Of a DNA stretch of 52,051 bases, positions 7,554 to 15,203 are shown piece after piece. A program made the position numbers and the translations under genes. Each line of letters opens with the position of its first letter. Positions within the stretch are counted from its first letter, which is position 1. The notes under the pieces were generated by a model that saw only the letters and a program-made list of their open reading frames with translations, was not told the DNA's origin and ran no database searches. This stretch comes from an uncultured Chthoniobacter sp. (GTDB lineage Bacteria; Verrucomicrobiota; Verrucomicrobiia; Chthoniobacterales; Chthoniobacteraceae), in the NCBI GenBank assembly GCA_903874975.1, contig CAIQUL010000134.1, positions 1-52,051 on the forward strand. The letters are read 5' to 3'.

Positions 7554-9614
7554 ATGGACCTGACCTTCGGCCAGCCACTTTGGTTTTGGGCGTTCGCGCT
7601 TTTCCCGGTGCTGATCGGGCTCGTGTTCACCAATGAATCCCGGCGTGGCAAACTGATCCGTCTGCTCGTCGCGGCGCGCTTGCAAGATCGCCTCGCGGGC
7701 AGCGTGAGTGTGGGCAAGCGACGCTTCCGGTTTCTGCTCCTCCTGCTCGGGCTGGCCGGCGTGATCGTGGCCCTGGCGCAGCCGCGGATGGGCTTCACCA
7801 TCGTGAAGGCCGAACGCAAGGGGCGCGACGTGCTGCTGGCCATCGACTGCTCAAAAAGCATGCTCGCCACCGACCTCGCGCCGAACCGGCTCGGGCGCGC
7901 GCGGCTGGCGGCGCAGGATTTAATCGGCCAGCTCGGCGGCGATCGCGCGGGACTGATCGCGTTTGCGGGGAGCGCGTTTTTGCAGGCGCCGCTGACCGTG
8001 GATTACACCGCCGTGCTCGATTCGCTGAAGGAACTCAGCACCGAGATCATTCCGCTCGGCGGCTCGAATATCTCGGCGGCGATCAAGGCGGCGGTCGAGG
8101 CCTTTGGCAAAGGCGAGAGCGATCACCGGGCGCTCATCCTTTTCACCGATGGCGAGGAGTTGGACGACGACGCGGTGAAAGCCGCCGAGGCGCTGAAGGG
8201 CACGGTGCGCATTTTTACCGTCGGCATCGGCTCGGCGGATGGGTCGCTCATCCCGGTGCCGGGGGCGAATGGCGGGACGGGATTTGTGAAGGACGAGAGC
8301 GGGCAGTTTGTGAAATCGCGGCTCGATGAGAGCCGGCTCAGGAAAATTGCAGAAGCGACCGGAGGCTTTTATGTTCGCCTCGAATCCGGCCCGGCGGAGA
8401 CGCTGCAAATCGTCCGCGACGGACTCGCTCAAATGAAAGAACAAGACATCGACGCCCAGACTTCGCGCCGTCCGATCGAGCGCTACCAGTGGCCGCTTGC
8501 CGCCGGGTTGGTGCTGCTGGCTTCGTCGATGTTCGTCGGCGAGCGGAAGCGGCGCGCCGCACAACCGGCGAAGTCTGGGGCGGTGATTGCGCTGCTGCTG
8601 GCAGGCTGTTTTGCGCCGACCGGCGCGCGGGCGAAAAACGCGGGCGTGGAAGCTTACGAACGCGAGGACTACAAGGGCGCGGCGGAAGTTTTTGCGAAGC
8701 AGCTCGAGCGCATGCCGGGGTCGGAGGCGCTGCATTTCAACAAAGGCGCGACGGCCTATAAACAGCGCGACTATGGCCAGGCGCTGGAGGCTTTCTCCAA
8801 AGCGGTGACCTCGCGAAATCCGCAGCTCCGCGCGGCGGCGGAATACAATCTCGGCAACACCCTTTACCAGCGCGGCGCGGCGCAGAAGGACAAGGAGCCG
8901 AAGGTCAAGGAATGGAAGAATGCGCTCCAGCATTACGACCAGGCGCTGAATGTGGAGCCGGGCAACAAGGACGCAAAATACAACCGCGACCTCGTGCAGC
9001 GGCTGATCGACGAGCTGGAGAAAAAGGATCCGCCGAAACCCGAGGACAAGAAGCCCGACCAAAAGAAGGACGAGAAAAAGGACAACCCGGACAAGGAGCA
9101 GCCGAAAAGCGGCGACAACAAAAACGAACAAAAGGAAAATCCGCAGGACCAGCAGAAGCAGGAGGAGAAATCGCAGGGGGACCAGCCGCAGCCGCAGAAT
9201 CAGGACAAACCCGGCAACCAGAAGTCTGAACAGCCCGATCAGGGCGAGAAAAAGGAAGGTAAACAGGGCGACTCGAAAGAGCCGCAAGGCGACAAGGGCG
9301 AGCCGAAGGACGACAAGAAGGGCGAGCACGATCCGCAGCAGCAGGGCGAAGCGAAGAAAGGCGAGCAGCCGAAGCCCGATCCGAATCAGCCCGACCGGAA
9401 ACTGGCGGGCGACATCAAGCCCCAGAACGGCCAACCCCAGCCGCCCACCGCGCAGGAGCAGGAAGCCGCCGACGCGCAGGCCGCAGCGGAGGGCAAGATG
9501 ACCGAGGCTCAGGCGAAGGGTTTGCTCGATTCGCTGAAGGGTGAGGACTCGCGCGTGCAGTTACTGAAACCAGGCGAGCGCAAGGCGAATGGGCGCGCGC
9601 CGCGGGACTGGTGA
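7554..9614 (+). CDS. batB: BatB-BatC fusion: VWA domain, TPR repeats and charged tail
   Basis: A 686-residue protein combining two usually separate Bat components. Residues 1-330 are BatB: two N-terminal membrane helices, a VWA domain with intact MIDAS (DCSKS, 98-102; ILFTDGEELDDD) and a closing helix. A further hydrophobic segment at about residue 340-360, resembling a signal peptide (LLLAGCFAPTGARA), leads into TPR repeats (about residues 365-490; YNLGNTLYQRGAA, YDQALNVEPGNKDAKYN). These are followed by about 150 residues rich in Lys, Asp, Gln and Pro, typical of BatC. The tail ends in a conserved-looking region with LLKPGER and APRDW. The fusion probably keeps the stoichiometry of VWA and TPR parts fixed. 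The stop overlaps the batD start (TGATG). Confidence 0.9.
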   Translation: MDLTFGQPLWFWAFALFPVLIGLVFTNESRRGKLIRLLVAARLQDRLAGSVSVGKRRFRFLLLLLGLAGVIVALAQPRMGFTIVKAERKGRDVLLAIDCSKSMLATDLAPNRLGRARLAAQDLIGQLGGDRAGLIAFAGSAFLQAPLTVDYTAVLDSLKELSTEIIPLGGSNISAAIKAAVEAFGKGESDHRALILFTDGEELDDDAVKAAEALKGTVRIFTVGIGSADGSLIPVPGANGGTGFVKDESGQFVKSRLDESRLRKIAEATGGFYVRLESGPAETLQIVRDGLAQMKEQDIDAQTSRRPIERYQWPLAAGLVLLASSMFVGERKRRAAQPAKSGAVIALLLAGCFAPTGARAKNAGVEAYEREDYKGAAEVFAKQLERMPGSEALHFNKGATAYKQRDYGQALEAFSKAVTSRNPQLRAAAEYNLGNTLYQRGAAQKDKEPKVKEWKNALQHYDQALNVEPGNKDAKYNRDLVQRLIDELEKKDPPKPEDKKPDQKKDEKKDNPDKEQPKSGDNKNEQKENPQDQQKQEEKSQGDQPQPQNQDKPGNQKSEQPDQGEKKEGKQGDSKEPQGDKGEPKDDKKGEHDPQQQGEAKKGEQPKPDPNQPDRKLAGDIKPQNGQPQPPTAQEQEAADAQAAAEGKMTEAQAKGLLDSLKGEDSRVQLLKPGERKANGRAPRDW

Positions 9615-11527
9615 TGAGGATGTCGGCCGCGATTTTTTTCCGCCAAAATCGGAACGGCGGGCAGGGATGCCCGCCGGCCGACCACAGCCTGGAAGGCTGC
9701 GCCACGACGACGCTACGACGCTGGCGCGGCTGGCTGGTCGCGCTGGTGCTGCTGCTCGGCAGCGTGGGCGCGCCCGCTGCGGACGTCTCCGTGAAAGCGA
9801 GCCTGAGCCGGTCGGTCACGGTCATCGGCGAGCCGGTGCAGTTGCAGATCAAAGTCACCGGCGCGAAGCGCACCGACGACATCCCGGACATGACGGCCGA
9901 GGGGCTGGAGATTCGCTATACCGGTACGCAGTCCCACCGTTCCTTCCAGTTCGGAGGCGGTGGCACGCGCAGCGAAGTCTCCACCATTTTCACCTACGAA
10001 GTGACGGCGGACAAAAACGGGAAATACACCGTTCCAGCGATCACCGTGGACGTGGACGGACAGGCACACCAGACCCAGCCCGTCGCGCTGACCGTGCAGC
10101 CGAGCAGCGCGGATGACGCCGCCCGCCCGCAGGCGCGCGGCATCGTGGAGATCATCGTCGCAAAGAAGACGGCCTACGTGGGCGAGATGATCCCCGTGGA
10201 GATCCGGCTCTACGTGGACTCCCGCGTGAAATGGCAGCCCGTGGCGATGCCGGAGCTTTCCGGCGAAGGCATCACCAAACAAAAAATGCCCGAACCCAAT
10301 CGGCCCGAAGTCGTGACCAAGAACGGGATCGAATACGACCTGATGATTTTCAAAACCGCGATCACGCCGGGGAAGGCCGGCAAAATCAGCATCGGACCGG
10401 CGGAAGTCATCTACAACGCGCAGGTGCCGCGCGCGCGCCCGAACCGCCCGCGATCACCGTTCGATATTTTCGGCGGCGGCATCTTTGACGACGAGATGTT
10501 TTCGCAAACCCAGCAGATCAAAGTCAGGGGCGAGCCGGTGGAACTGACCGTGAAACCGCTGCCCGTCACCGGCAAACCGCGCGACTTTTCCGGCGCGGTG
10601 GGCAAGTTTCAGTTCAGCGCGGACGGCAGTCCGAGTGCGGTCAAAATCGGTGATCCCGTGACCATGAAAATGCGCATCACCGGGCGGGGAAACTTCGACC
10701 GCGTGGAAGCGCCCGCGCTCCGCGATCCCGCTGGTTGGCGCGGCTATCCGCCGTCGGGCGTTTTCAAAAAAGACGACGGCGACGAAGTGGGACTGAGCGG
10801 GACGAAGACCTTCGAGATGGCCGTCATCCCCGAGGAACAGAAGACGCAGATGCCCGTATTCACGTTTTCCTACTTCGATCCCGAGGCGGAGAAATACGTG
10901 ATGCTCACGAGCGAGCCCGCACCTCTCCGCGTGGACGGCGCGAAAGCGCCCGTCGCCACTCCGGCCCCGAAGCCGGTGGCCGCGCCGACCGCCCCGGAAC
11001 CCGCGCCGACACCACCCGCGCCGACCACGACGGACATCCTCGGCCCGCTCGACGACGCGGGGCCGCGCCGGTCGTTCACCCCGCTCGAACAACGCCCCGA
11101 ATTTCTCCGCGCGCAGATCGTGCCCGGCGTCGTGCTGCTGCTCCTGCTGGCGTTCCGTTTGCGCCGCCGCCCCGACGCCACAGCCGCCCGCCACTCCGCG
11201 CTGCGGCGGGAAAAGTCCGCGCTCCTCGCGAAGCTCCGCGGCGGGCAGATGACGCCGCCGGAGTTTCTCGATGCCGCCGCCCGCGTCGCGCAAATTGCGA
11301 CCGCCCTCGCCACCGGCTCCGATGCCGCCAGCGTGGACGCCACCGCCGCCCGCGCGCTCGCGGGCACGGACACCGCCACGGCCGAGGTCATCGACGAAGT
11401 CTTCGCCGCGCGCTCCGAGTTGCTCTTCGCCGGCGGTGGTCGCGACGCGAGCCGCATTTCCGGCGATGACCGCAAGCGGGTTCTCGCGGCGCTGGAGAAA
11501 TTCGGGAGGAAAAATGGCAAAGCCTGA
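9614..11527 (+). CDS. batD: BatD, large exported bat-operon protein
   Basis: The 637-residue product has the BatD (DUF7379/BatD-like) layout: a signal peptide (RRWRGWLVALVLLLGSVGAPAA), a long beta-rich extracytoplasmic region beginning VSVKASLSRSVTVIGEPVQL, a Pro/Ala-rich stretch around residues 445-475, one transmembrane helix (IVPGVVLLLLLAFRLRRR) and a cytoplasmic helical tail. The ATG at 9614 overlaps the batB stop; GTG at 9611 or ATG at 9620 are alternatives. About 35 residues precede the signal peptide, and most of them are encoded by a REP-like hairpin pair (9656-9699), giving an unusual Gly/Cys/Pro-containing leader. No other in-frame start lies between that element and the signal peptide. 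Confidence 0.88.
   Translation: MRMSAAIFFRQNRNGGQGCPPADHSLEGCATTTLRRWRGWLVALVLLLGSVGAPAADVSVKASLSRSVTVIGEPVQLQIKVTGAKRTDDIPDMTAEGLEIRYTGTQSHRSFQFGGGGTRSEVSTIFTYEVTADKNGKYTVPAITVDVDGQAHQTQPVALTVQPSSADDAARPQARGIVEIIVAKKTAYVGEMIPVEIRLYVDSRVKWQPVAMPELSGEGITKQKMPEPNRPEVVTKNGIEYDLMIFKTAITPGKAGKISIGPAEVIYNAQVPRARPNRPRSPFDIFGGGIFDDEMFSQTQQIKVRGEPVELTVKPLPVTGKPRDFSGAVGKFQFSADGSPSAVKIGDPVTMKMRITGRGNFDRVEAPALRDPAGWRGYPPSGVFKKDDGDEVGLSGTKTFEMAVIPEEQKTQMPVFTFSYFDPEAEKYVMLTSEPAPLRVDGAKAPVATPAPKPVAAPTAPEPAPTPPAPTTTDILGPLDDAGPRRSFTPLEQRPEFLRAQIVPGVVLLLLLAFRLRRRPDATAARHSALRREKSALLAKLRGGQMTPPEFLDAAARVAQIATALATGSDAASVDATAARALAGTDTATAEVIDEVFAARSELLFAGGGRDASRISGDDRKRVLAALEKFGRKNGKA
9656..9699. repeat. REP-like hairpin pair inside the 5' end of batD
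   Basis: Two adjacent small palindromes occur here. The first is GGCGGGCA-GGGA-TGCCCGCC at 9656-9675 with an 8-bp stem. The second is CAGCCT-GGA-AGGCTG at 9685-9699 with a 6-bp stem. This form resembles the REP elements normally found between genes. Here they lie in frame within batD, after the start codon and before the signal peptide. Confidence 0.6.
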
Positions 11528-12341
11528 AATAACCGCGAGCCGAGTGCGTCGTCGGCAAATCCGTTCCGTGGCGACTTTCTTCACCGCCGCAGGCCGGCGT
11601 CTGCACCTCGCTGCGCTCCTGGTCGCCTGCCTTCTTTCAATTCTCCCCGGCCGCGCGCACGCCGCAGCCGGCCCCTTTGAATCCGCGAACCGCGCCTACG
11701 AGCAGGGCCGATTTTCCGAGGCCAAGATCGGCTACGAAAAGCTCGTGGAAGCCGGCGAGTGGAGCGCGAATCTTTTCTACAACCTCGGCAACGCCGATCA
11801 CCGCCTCGGCGCGCCGGGCCGCGCCATCCTCGACTACGAGCGCGCGCTGGCGCTCGATCCCGCGCACCTGGAAGCACGCGCCAACCTCGAAGTCTTGCGC
11901 CAACTCACTGGCGCGAAACGCCGCGCCCCGCTCTGGCAGGACAAATTTCTCGGCTGGCCCGCGGGCGACGCCTGGGTGGCCGGCGGCGCCGCCGCGGGTT
12001 GGATCGCGATCTTCGGTCTCGCTCTCCTTTTCACGGCAAAGCGAGGGGAAAAAACCGCGCTGTGGATGGTCACGACCGCCAGCCTTGTGACCTGCGCCTA
12101 CCTCGTCGCGGTGCTGTGGTGGCAGCATCAGGACAGCACCACCGCCATCGTGGTCGCCCAGTCCACCGAGGCCCGGCTCCAGCCCGCGGACAGCGCCGGG
12201 CTCGCCGAAACCCTTCCCGCCGGCAGCCGCGTGCAAATCCTCCGCGAACGCGGCGAATGGCTCTACTGCATGCTCCCCGGCCAGAAGCCCGGCTGGATCG
12301 CCCGCCCCGCGATCGAGCGCGTGCGGCTCAGTGCCTCGTAG
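11514..12341 (+). CDS. batE: BatE, TPR and SH3-domain membrane protein
   Basis: A 275-residue protein closing the bat operon. It has a signal peptide (about residues 31-50, ending RAHA-AAG), two TPR units (52-125: FESANRAYEQGRFSEAKIGYEKL, quoted in part; FYNLGNADHRLGAPGRAI), two transmembrane helices (about 155-174 and 184-204), and a C-terminal SH3-type domain (213-272) containing ARLQPADSAGLAETLPAGS and GWIARPAIERV. This order is characteristic of BatE. The start at 11514 is preceded by a good ribosome-binding site (GGGAGGA) inside batD, and the two genes overlap by 14 bp. A frame extending further upstream only shadows batD. Confidence 0.88.
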   Translation: MAKPEITASRVRRRQIRSVATFFTAAGRRLHLAALLVACLLSILPGRAHAAAGPFESANRAYEQGRFSEAKIGYEKLVEAGEWSANLFYNLGNADHRLGAPGRAILDYERALALDPAHLEARANLEVLRQLTGAKRRAPLWQDKFLGWPAGDAWVAGGAAAGWIAIFGLALLFTAKRGEKTALWMVTTASLVTCAYLVAVLWWQHQDSTTAIVVAQSTEARLQPADSAGLAETLPAGSRVQILRERGEWLYCMLPGQKPGWIARPAIERVRLSAS

Positions 12342-12396
12342 CGCAGGCGTCTCGCGCGACCAGTCCCGCCCTGACCCGAAAGCCCCGCGCGCAGCT

Positions 12397-12659
12397 TTAC
12401 GCCAGCACCGCTTTCACCACCCGCGCCTCCTCCACGCCCGTGAGCCGCACGTCGAGGCCCTGCACGGGGAACGTGAAGCGCGAATGCTCTCCGCCTTGCC
12501 AAACGCCCCCTCCGCCGTGTCCAGCCGCAGCTCCGTCTTTCGCTTTTTCGCGTCGAAGCCGTGGCACGCTAAATATTTGCCCGACAGGATCGGCCGGACA
12601 TCGCGGTTGAAGCCGACGCCGGCCCCCGCCAGCGGGGCGAGGACCAGCAGTACGAGCAA
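12397..12659 (-). pseudogene. remnant of a PSCyt1 (planctomycete cytochrome c) protein
   Basis: On the minus strand one frame reads a signal-peptide-like start, then [20 protein letters not shown] and [13 protein letters not shown], the hallmark of PSCyt1 domains that begin DUF1549/DUF1553 proteins of planctomycetes and verrucomicrobia. The second half ([19 protein letters not shown]) lies in a different frame, so a frameshift near 12480 separates the two pieces. Only about 85 residues of a protein normally of several hundred or more remain. The heme motif is broken too: the family has CFxCHG where this reads YLACHG, so the first heme cysteine is gone. All three defects mark it as decayed. 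Confidence 0.75.
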
Positions 12660-12762
12660 CAGGAAAGGAAGGGCGCTGTCGGTTCATGGAAACTGGGAAT
12701 GTAACTTGAAACAACGTCCCCTGTTGGGAGCCTGGAGAAATACCTTTCGCCCGCTGTCTGCA

Positions 12763-12830
12763 CCTTCTTCATCTTCATCTTCTTCTCTGGAAACGCGGAA
12801 GGAGAAGGAGATGAAGAAGGAAAAGGAAAG
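12763..12830. repeat. pyrimidine/purine-rich inverted repeat (AAGGAGAAGGAGATGAAG family)
   Basis: A pyrimidine-rich arm (12763-12787, iterating CTTCATCTT) is followed by a purine-rich arm (12797-12830) containing AAGGAGAAGGAGATGAAG. The same 18-mer occurs, inverted and exact, at 19249-19266. It lies between the PSCyt1 remnant and the next gene. The segment 12660-12924 otherwise shows no gene. Confidence 0.55.
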
Positions 12831-12924
12831 CGACCGCGACGTATCTCAACAGCCTGTTAGCGCGAACCAACCCCGGCGTTTTTCCGCTTTGCCATCCCGC
12901 GAAAGCCGGGCATTTTCGCCGGCC

Positions 12925-13638
12925 ATGCGCCGCTCCTTGTTGCTTCTGCTCGCCGTTTTCCTCACCTCGCTCGCCCCGGTGCGCGCGGCGGATCCTGTGG
13001 CCCCCGCGGCGAGCGGGGAGTTCATCATCCTGGCCGGCGGCGTGTCCCTGCACGTCTGGGAAAAATGGAAGGCGCAGCCGCATGACAACTGGTGGATGAA
13101 CTTCGTGCGTGCCTCGCGCATCCGCATTGAGGAGATCCAGGCCAGTTCGCCCGGCGCGCAGATCACCTGGCTCGTCTATCGCCCGGCCTACGTGAACCGA
13201 GCCAAGCAGGAGAACAACGATCTAATCAGCCACATCACCAGCGTGCGCGATGCCTTCAAGGTGAAGCTCATCTGGTTCGACAACGCCTCCGAGGTCATCA
13301 GCTACCTCAACAACGGCCAGGATCGCTCGCGCGTGAAGATCGCGAACTTCGAGTTCTTCGGCCACAGCAACAAGGCCTGCTGGATGTTCGACTATTCCAA
13401 CACGATCGACAGCGCCTCGAAGGCGTGGCTCCACCAGAACGACTTCAGCAAGCTCAAGCGCGGCATCTTTACCCGCGACGCCTTGGTCAAAAGCTGGGGC
13501 TGCCACACCGGCGAAAGCATGAGCGGCAAATGGCGCGCGGCCACCGGCGTCCCGATGATCGGCGCCGTGGGCAAGACCCAGTATATGACCCACGAACTGC
13601 CTACCCTCTCCAGTGTCACCGGCCGCTGGACCCGCTAA
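12925..13638 (+). CDS. secreted protein of unknown family with possible caspase-like His/Cys pair
   Basis: A 237-residue protein with a clear signal peptide (MRRSLLLLLAVFLTSLAPVRA-AD). I do not recognise the family. The mature part alternates predicted strands and helices. A strand leading to FEFFGHSN (His147) and a later strand leading to VKSWGCHTGESM (Cys193) resemble the catalytic His and Cys positions of caspase-like (clan CD) folds such as CHAT and DUF4347 proteins. This assignment is inferred from motif spacing alone. The start at 12925 is chosen for the signal peptide; the frame is open further upstream only through repeat sequence. It sits 7 bp before bioB but has no evident link with biotin synthesis. 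Confidence 0.6.
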   Translation: MRRSLLLLLAVFLTSLAPVRAADPVAPAASGEFIILAGGVSLHVWEKWKAQPHDNWWMNFVRASRIRIEEIQASSPGAQITWLVYRPAYVNRAKQENNDLISHITSVRDAFKVKLIWFDNASEVISYLNNGQDRSRVKIANFEFFGHSNKACWMFDYSNTIDSASKAWLHQNDFSKLKRGIFTRDALVKSWGCHTGESMSGKWRAATGVPMIGAVGKTQYMTHELPTLSSVTGRWTR

Positions 13639-13645
13639 TCTACCC

Positions 13646-14608
13646 ATGACTCTCGCCGAACTCCAAGCCATCTACGACCAGCCGTTTTTCGACCTCATCC
13701 AGCGCGGGCGCAACGCCTACCTGGAGCATTGGAGTAACAACGAGGTGCAGCTTTGCACCCTGCTCTCGATCAAGACCGGCGGCTGCTCCGAGGACTGCGG
13801 CTACTGCGCGCAGAGCGCCCGCTACACCACGGATGTCAAAGCCGGCCGCCTCATGGAAACCGACGCCGTGCTGGAGGTGGCGCGGCGCGCGCGGGAGAAT
13901 GGGTCCACGCGCTTCTGTATGGGTGCGGCGTGGAAGGGGGTGCGCAGTGGTGACGCGAAATTCGAGCAGGTGCTCGGCACCATCCGCGAAGTCAGCAAGC
14001 TCGGCATGGAAGTTTGCGTGACCTTGGGCCAGCTCAGCCTCCCCGAGGCCCGCCAGCTCAAGGATGCCGGCGTGACTGCTTACAACCATAACATCGACAC
14101 CTCGCCCGAGTATTACCCCAAGGTCGTCAGCACCCACACCTTTCAGGACCGCGTGGATACCATCCAGGCCGTGCAGCAGGCCGGCATGGATGTCTGCTGC
14201 GGCGGGATCATCGGCATGGGTGAGACTGTCCACGACCGCCTCCGCATGCTCGAGGTGCTCACCAATTTCTCGCCCGCGCCCGAGAGCGTGCCCATCAACT
14301 GCCTCATGGCCATGCCCGGCACGCCAATGGAAGCGCAGCCGCCCGTCGAAGTCTTCGAGCTGGTCCGTCTCGTCGCCACCACCCGCATCGCCCTGCCCAA
14401 AGCGAAAGTCCGCCTCAGCGCCGGGCGCACCCGCCTTTCGCGCGAAGCCCAGGCGCTCTGCTTCTTCGCCGGGGCCAACTCCATCTTCTACGGCGACAAA
14501 CTCCTCACCGCCGCCAACCCCGGCGCCGACGAAGACCGCCAGCTCCTCGCCGAGCTGGACCTCACCCCGCAGCCACCCCGCGCCGCCTGCCTCGCCGGCG
14601 CGAGGTAG
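13646..14608 (+). CDS. bioB: biotin synthase BioB
   Basis: A 320-residue radical SAM enzyme that inserts sulfur into dethiobiotin in the last step of biotin synthesis. The SAM-binding [4Fe-4S] motif is intact as C47-x3-C51-x2-C54 (GGCSEDCGYCAQS). Other family marks are RFCMGAAW, YNHNIDTSPEYY, CCGGIIGMGE and VRLSAGRTRLSRE, the last bearing the arginine that, with conserved cysteines, binds the auxiliary [2Fe-2S] cluster. The length is usual. Start at 13646 (MTLAELQAIYDQPF); the frame is open upstream but overlaps the previous gene. No other bio genes are near. Confidence 0.96.
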   Translation: MTLAELQAIYDQPFFDLIQRGRNAYLEHWSNNEVQLCTLLSIKTGGCSEDCGYCAQSARYTTDVKAGRLMETDAVLEVARRARENGSTRFCMGAAWKGVRSGDAKFEQVLGTIREVSKLGMEVCVTLGQLSLPEARQLKDAGVTAYNHNIDTSPEYYPKVVSTHTFQDRVDTIQAVQQAGMDVCCGGIIGMGETVHDRLRMLEVLTNFSPAPESVPINCLMAMPGTPMEAQPPVEVFELVRLVATTRIALPKAKVRLSAGRTRLSREAQALCFFAGANSIFYGDKLLTAANPGADEDRQLLAELDLTPQPPRAACLAGAR

Positions 14609-14618
14609 CTTTCCCGCC

Positions 14619-14978
14619 ATGCTCGCCGGCGACACTCTCGCCCTGCTCAGCCTGCGCGACTTCGGCCTCGCCACACTCGGCGTCGCCATCCTCGTGGCGG
14701 TCGTTTGCGTTTGGGCCTATCGCCGGCGGCGGCGGCATCTCGTGGAAAGATACGGTGACCCCGAAATCGCCCGCCGCATCATGCGCGGCATCCTCTGGCA
14801 GGGCGAAACCGCCGAGCAACTCCGCGAATCCCTCGGCACCCCCGCCGACACCGACCAGAAAGTCCTCAAAACCAAAACCAAGGAAATCTGGAAATACCGC
14901 CCCACCGCCCGCAACCGCTTCGGCCTCAAAGTCACGCTGGACGATGGCATAGTGGCGGGGTGGGAACAGAAGGATTGA
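14619..14978 (+). CDS. small single-pass membrane protein
   Basis: A 119-residue protein with one N-terminal transmembrane helix (about residues 17-33) followed by an arginine-rich stop-transfer stretch, and a soluble domain of about 75 residues (GILWQGETAEQLRESLGTP, then VLKTKTKEIWKY and VTLDDGIVAGWEQ). This soluble part resembles a small domain found in various uncharacterised membrane proteins, reminiscent of SmpA/OmlA-like beta folds, but I cannot assign a function. It begins 10 bp after bioB and is probably co-transcribed with it. A longer frame in the same phase overlaps bioB and is not real. Confidence 0.65.
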   Translation: MLAGDTLALLSLRDFGLATLGVAILVAVVCVWAYRRRRRHLVERYGDPEIARRIMRGILWQGETAEQLRESLGTPADTDQKVLKTKTKEIWKYRPTARNRFGLKVTLDDGIVAGWEQKD

Positions 14979-15114
14979 TGGGGAGGGAAATGACGGATGA
15001 CGAAAGGGGGAAGATGAGGCGTGAGGGGAGGACGGCGGCGGCGGGCGGTGGGCGATGAGAAGAGAGCGGCAGGAGACGGAGCGGTGGGCGGGGCGGGCGG
15101 GTGGGGCGGAGCAA

Positions 15115-15177
15115 AAAAAGCGCCGTCATCCTGCGCTGCGCAAAACCTCTGCTCCGCTCAGGATGACGGCGCTTTTT
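15115..15177. terminator. bidirectional hairpin terminator
   Basis: A perfect 19-bp stem pairs 15115-15133 (AAAAAGCGCCGTCATCCTG) with 15159-15177, leaving a 25-nt loop. An A-run on the left and a T-run on the right make it suitable for termination in both directions. It sits between the plus-strand bioB group and the convergent minus-strand lipoprotein hydrolase gene. The stem sequence CGTCATCCTG...CAGGATGACG also resembles a widespread intergenic repeat. The rest of 14979-15203 shows nothing else. Confidence 0.7.
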
Positions 15178-15203
15178 CCTTCCTCCCGCATCCCCTCATC
15201 CCG

